Below are positions 52,976-53,163 of a stretch of 53,163 nt of DNA, one piece after another (position 1 is the stretch's first letter; every line of letters begins with the position of its first letter). A model generated the notes under the pieces. The model was not told the DNA's origin. It saw only the letters and a list, made by a program, of their open reading frames with translations, and did no database searches. The stretch comes from Burkholderiales bacterium (GTDB taxonomy: Bacteria; Pseudomonadota; Gammaproteobacteria; Burkholderiales; Burkholderiaceae_D). Made by a program: the position numbers and the translations under genes. The stretch covers positions 1 through 53,163 of the forward strand of contig JACQDX010000136.1 in assembly GCA_016200895.1 (NCBI GenBank), read 5' to 3'.

Positions 52976-53025
52976 CATGTTGGTATAGTCCTCGCCATCT
53001 TTGAAAAAGACTTCCGCAGTCACCT

Positions 53026-53060
53026 AATGCCGTTCAGTTAAGCTGAGCGGCATTTTAATT
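53026..53060 (+). terminator. Terminator after the second orphan binding protein
   Basis: AATGCCGTTCAG (53026-53037) and CTGAGCGGCATT (53043-53054), one mispair, TTAAG loop, followed by TTAATTTT. Confidence 0.88.
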
Positions 53061-53083
53061 TTGAGGGATTGTAAACTGGAGCG

Positions 53084-53163
53084 ATGGCTGTTAACCTTGG
53101 ATTCATGTTAAATGAAGCCATACAATTTCTCGTAGAATCGCAAGAATCACCGAATTGGGAGCG
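53084..53163 (+). CDS. Possible partial gene at the window end
   Basis: ATG 53084 opens a frame to the end of the window (MAVNLGFMLNEAIQFLVESQ...). GGAG lies only two bases before the ATG, which is too close, so the start is doubtful; a later ATG at 53105 is possible. No family can be read from 26 residues. Confidence 0.3.
   Translation, partial: MAVNLGFMLNEAIQFLVESQESPNWE

Overview
The window reads as chromosomal DNA of a betaproteobacterium, most likely Burkholderiales/Oxalobacteraceae and probably close to Undibacterium. The clues are the aceE-aceF-lpd order with lipoyl domains fused to the E3 subunit, the moderate G+C, and typical families (DUF2189, DUF3016, GH44, orphan SBP_bac_3 proteins). 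The genus is an inference; no rRNA or marker gene was available to settle it. I see no phage, plasmid backbone, CRISPR array, tRNA or rRNA.

Layout. 1-2400: the 3' end of an Rhs gene with a variable toxin tip, a candidate immunity gene and a DUF4265 gene. 2400-9200: the pyruvate dehydrogenase operon (aceE, aceF, lpd) with a promoter, a 17-bp operator-like palindrome, a possible 28-codon ORF overlapping the aceF start and a strong terminator. 9276-16461: a secreted M16 metallopeptidase, a methyltransferase with a possible 5' frameshift, an HPt-HD-GYP protein, a broken GNAT gene and a membrane diguanylate cyclase. 16477-21727 (minus strand): a 4-TM protein, then a tight five-gene operon of exported TPR-like protein, LolD/MacB-type ATPase, FtsX-type permease, LolA-like periplasmic protein and outer-membrane barrel. 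It looks like a dedicated inner-to-outer membrane trafficking system and is the best candidate here for an undescribed system.

22000-27800: DUF2855, an orphan periplasmic binding protein, a tautomerase, a TMEM175-type channel, an alpha/beta hydrolase and a DUF2189 membrane protein behind a perfect FNR box. Three MITE-like repeats lie between these genes, and one supplies the 3' end of the hydrolase. 27836-39606: a FliD-like low-complexity protein, a tricorn-type S41 protease, a GH44 glycosidase, a CurA-type oxidoreductase with a divergent LysR regulator and an S9 peptidase. With the M16 enzyme, this makes three large exported peptidases plus an exported glycosidase. 39757-53163: an ArgD-type aminotransferase, a ferredoxin-type reductase and a divergent epimerase, a minus-strand run (spermidine-synthase-like protein, GspE/PilB-like ATPase, MASE1-CHASE-PAS histidine kinase), a deoxyinosine glycosylase, DUF3016, htpG with a sigma-32-like promoter and a second orphan binding protein.

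Most genes are ordinary chromosomal genes closed by clear hairpin terminators. The accessory signals are the Rhs tip, the MITEs, the damaged GNAT and methyltransferase 5' ends, and several long convergent overlaps.
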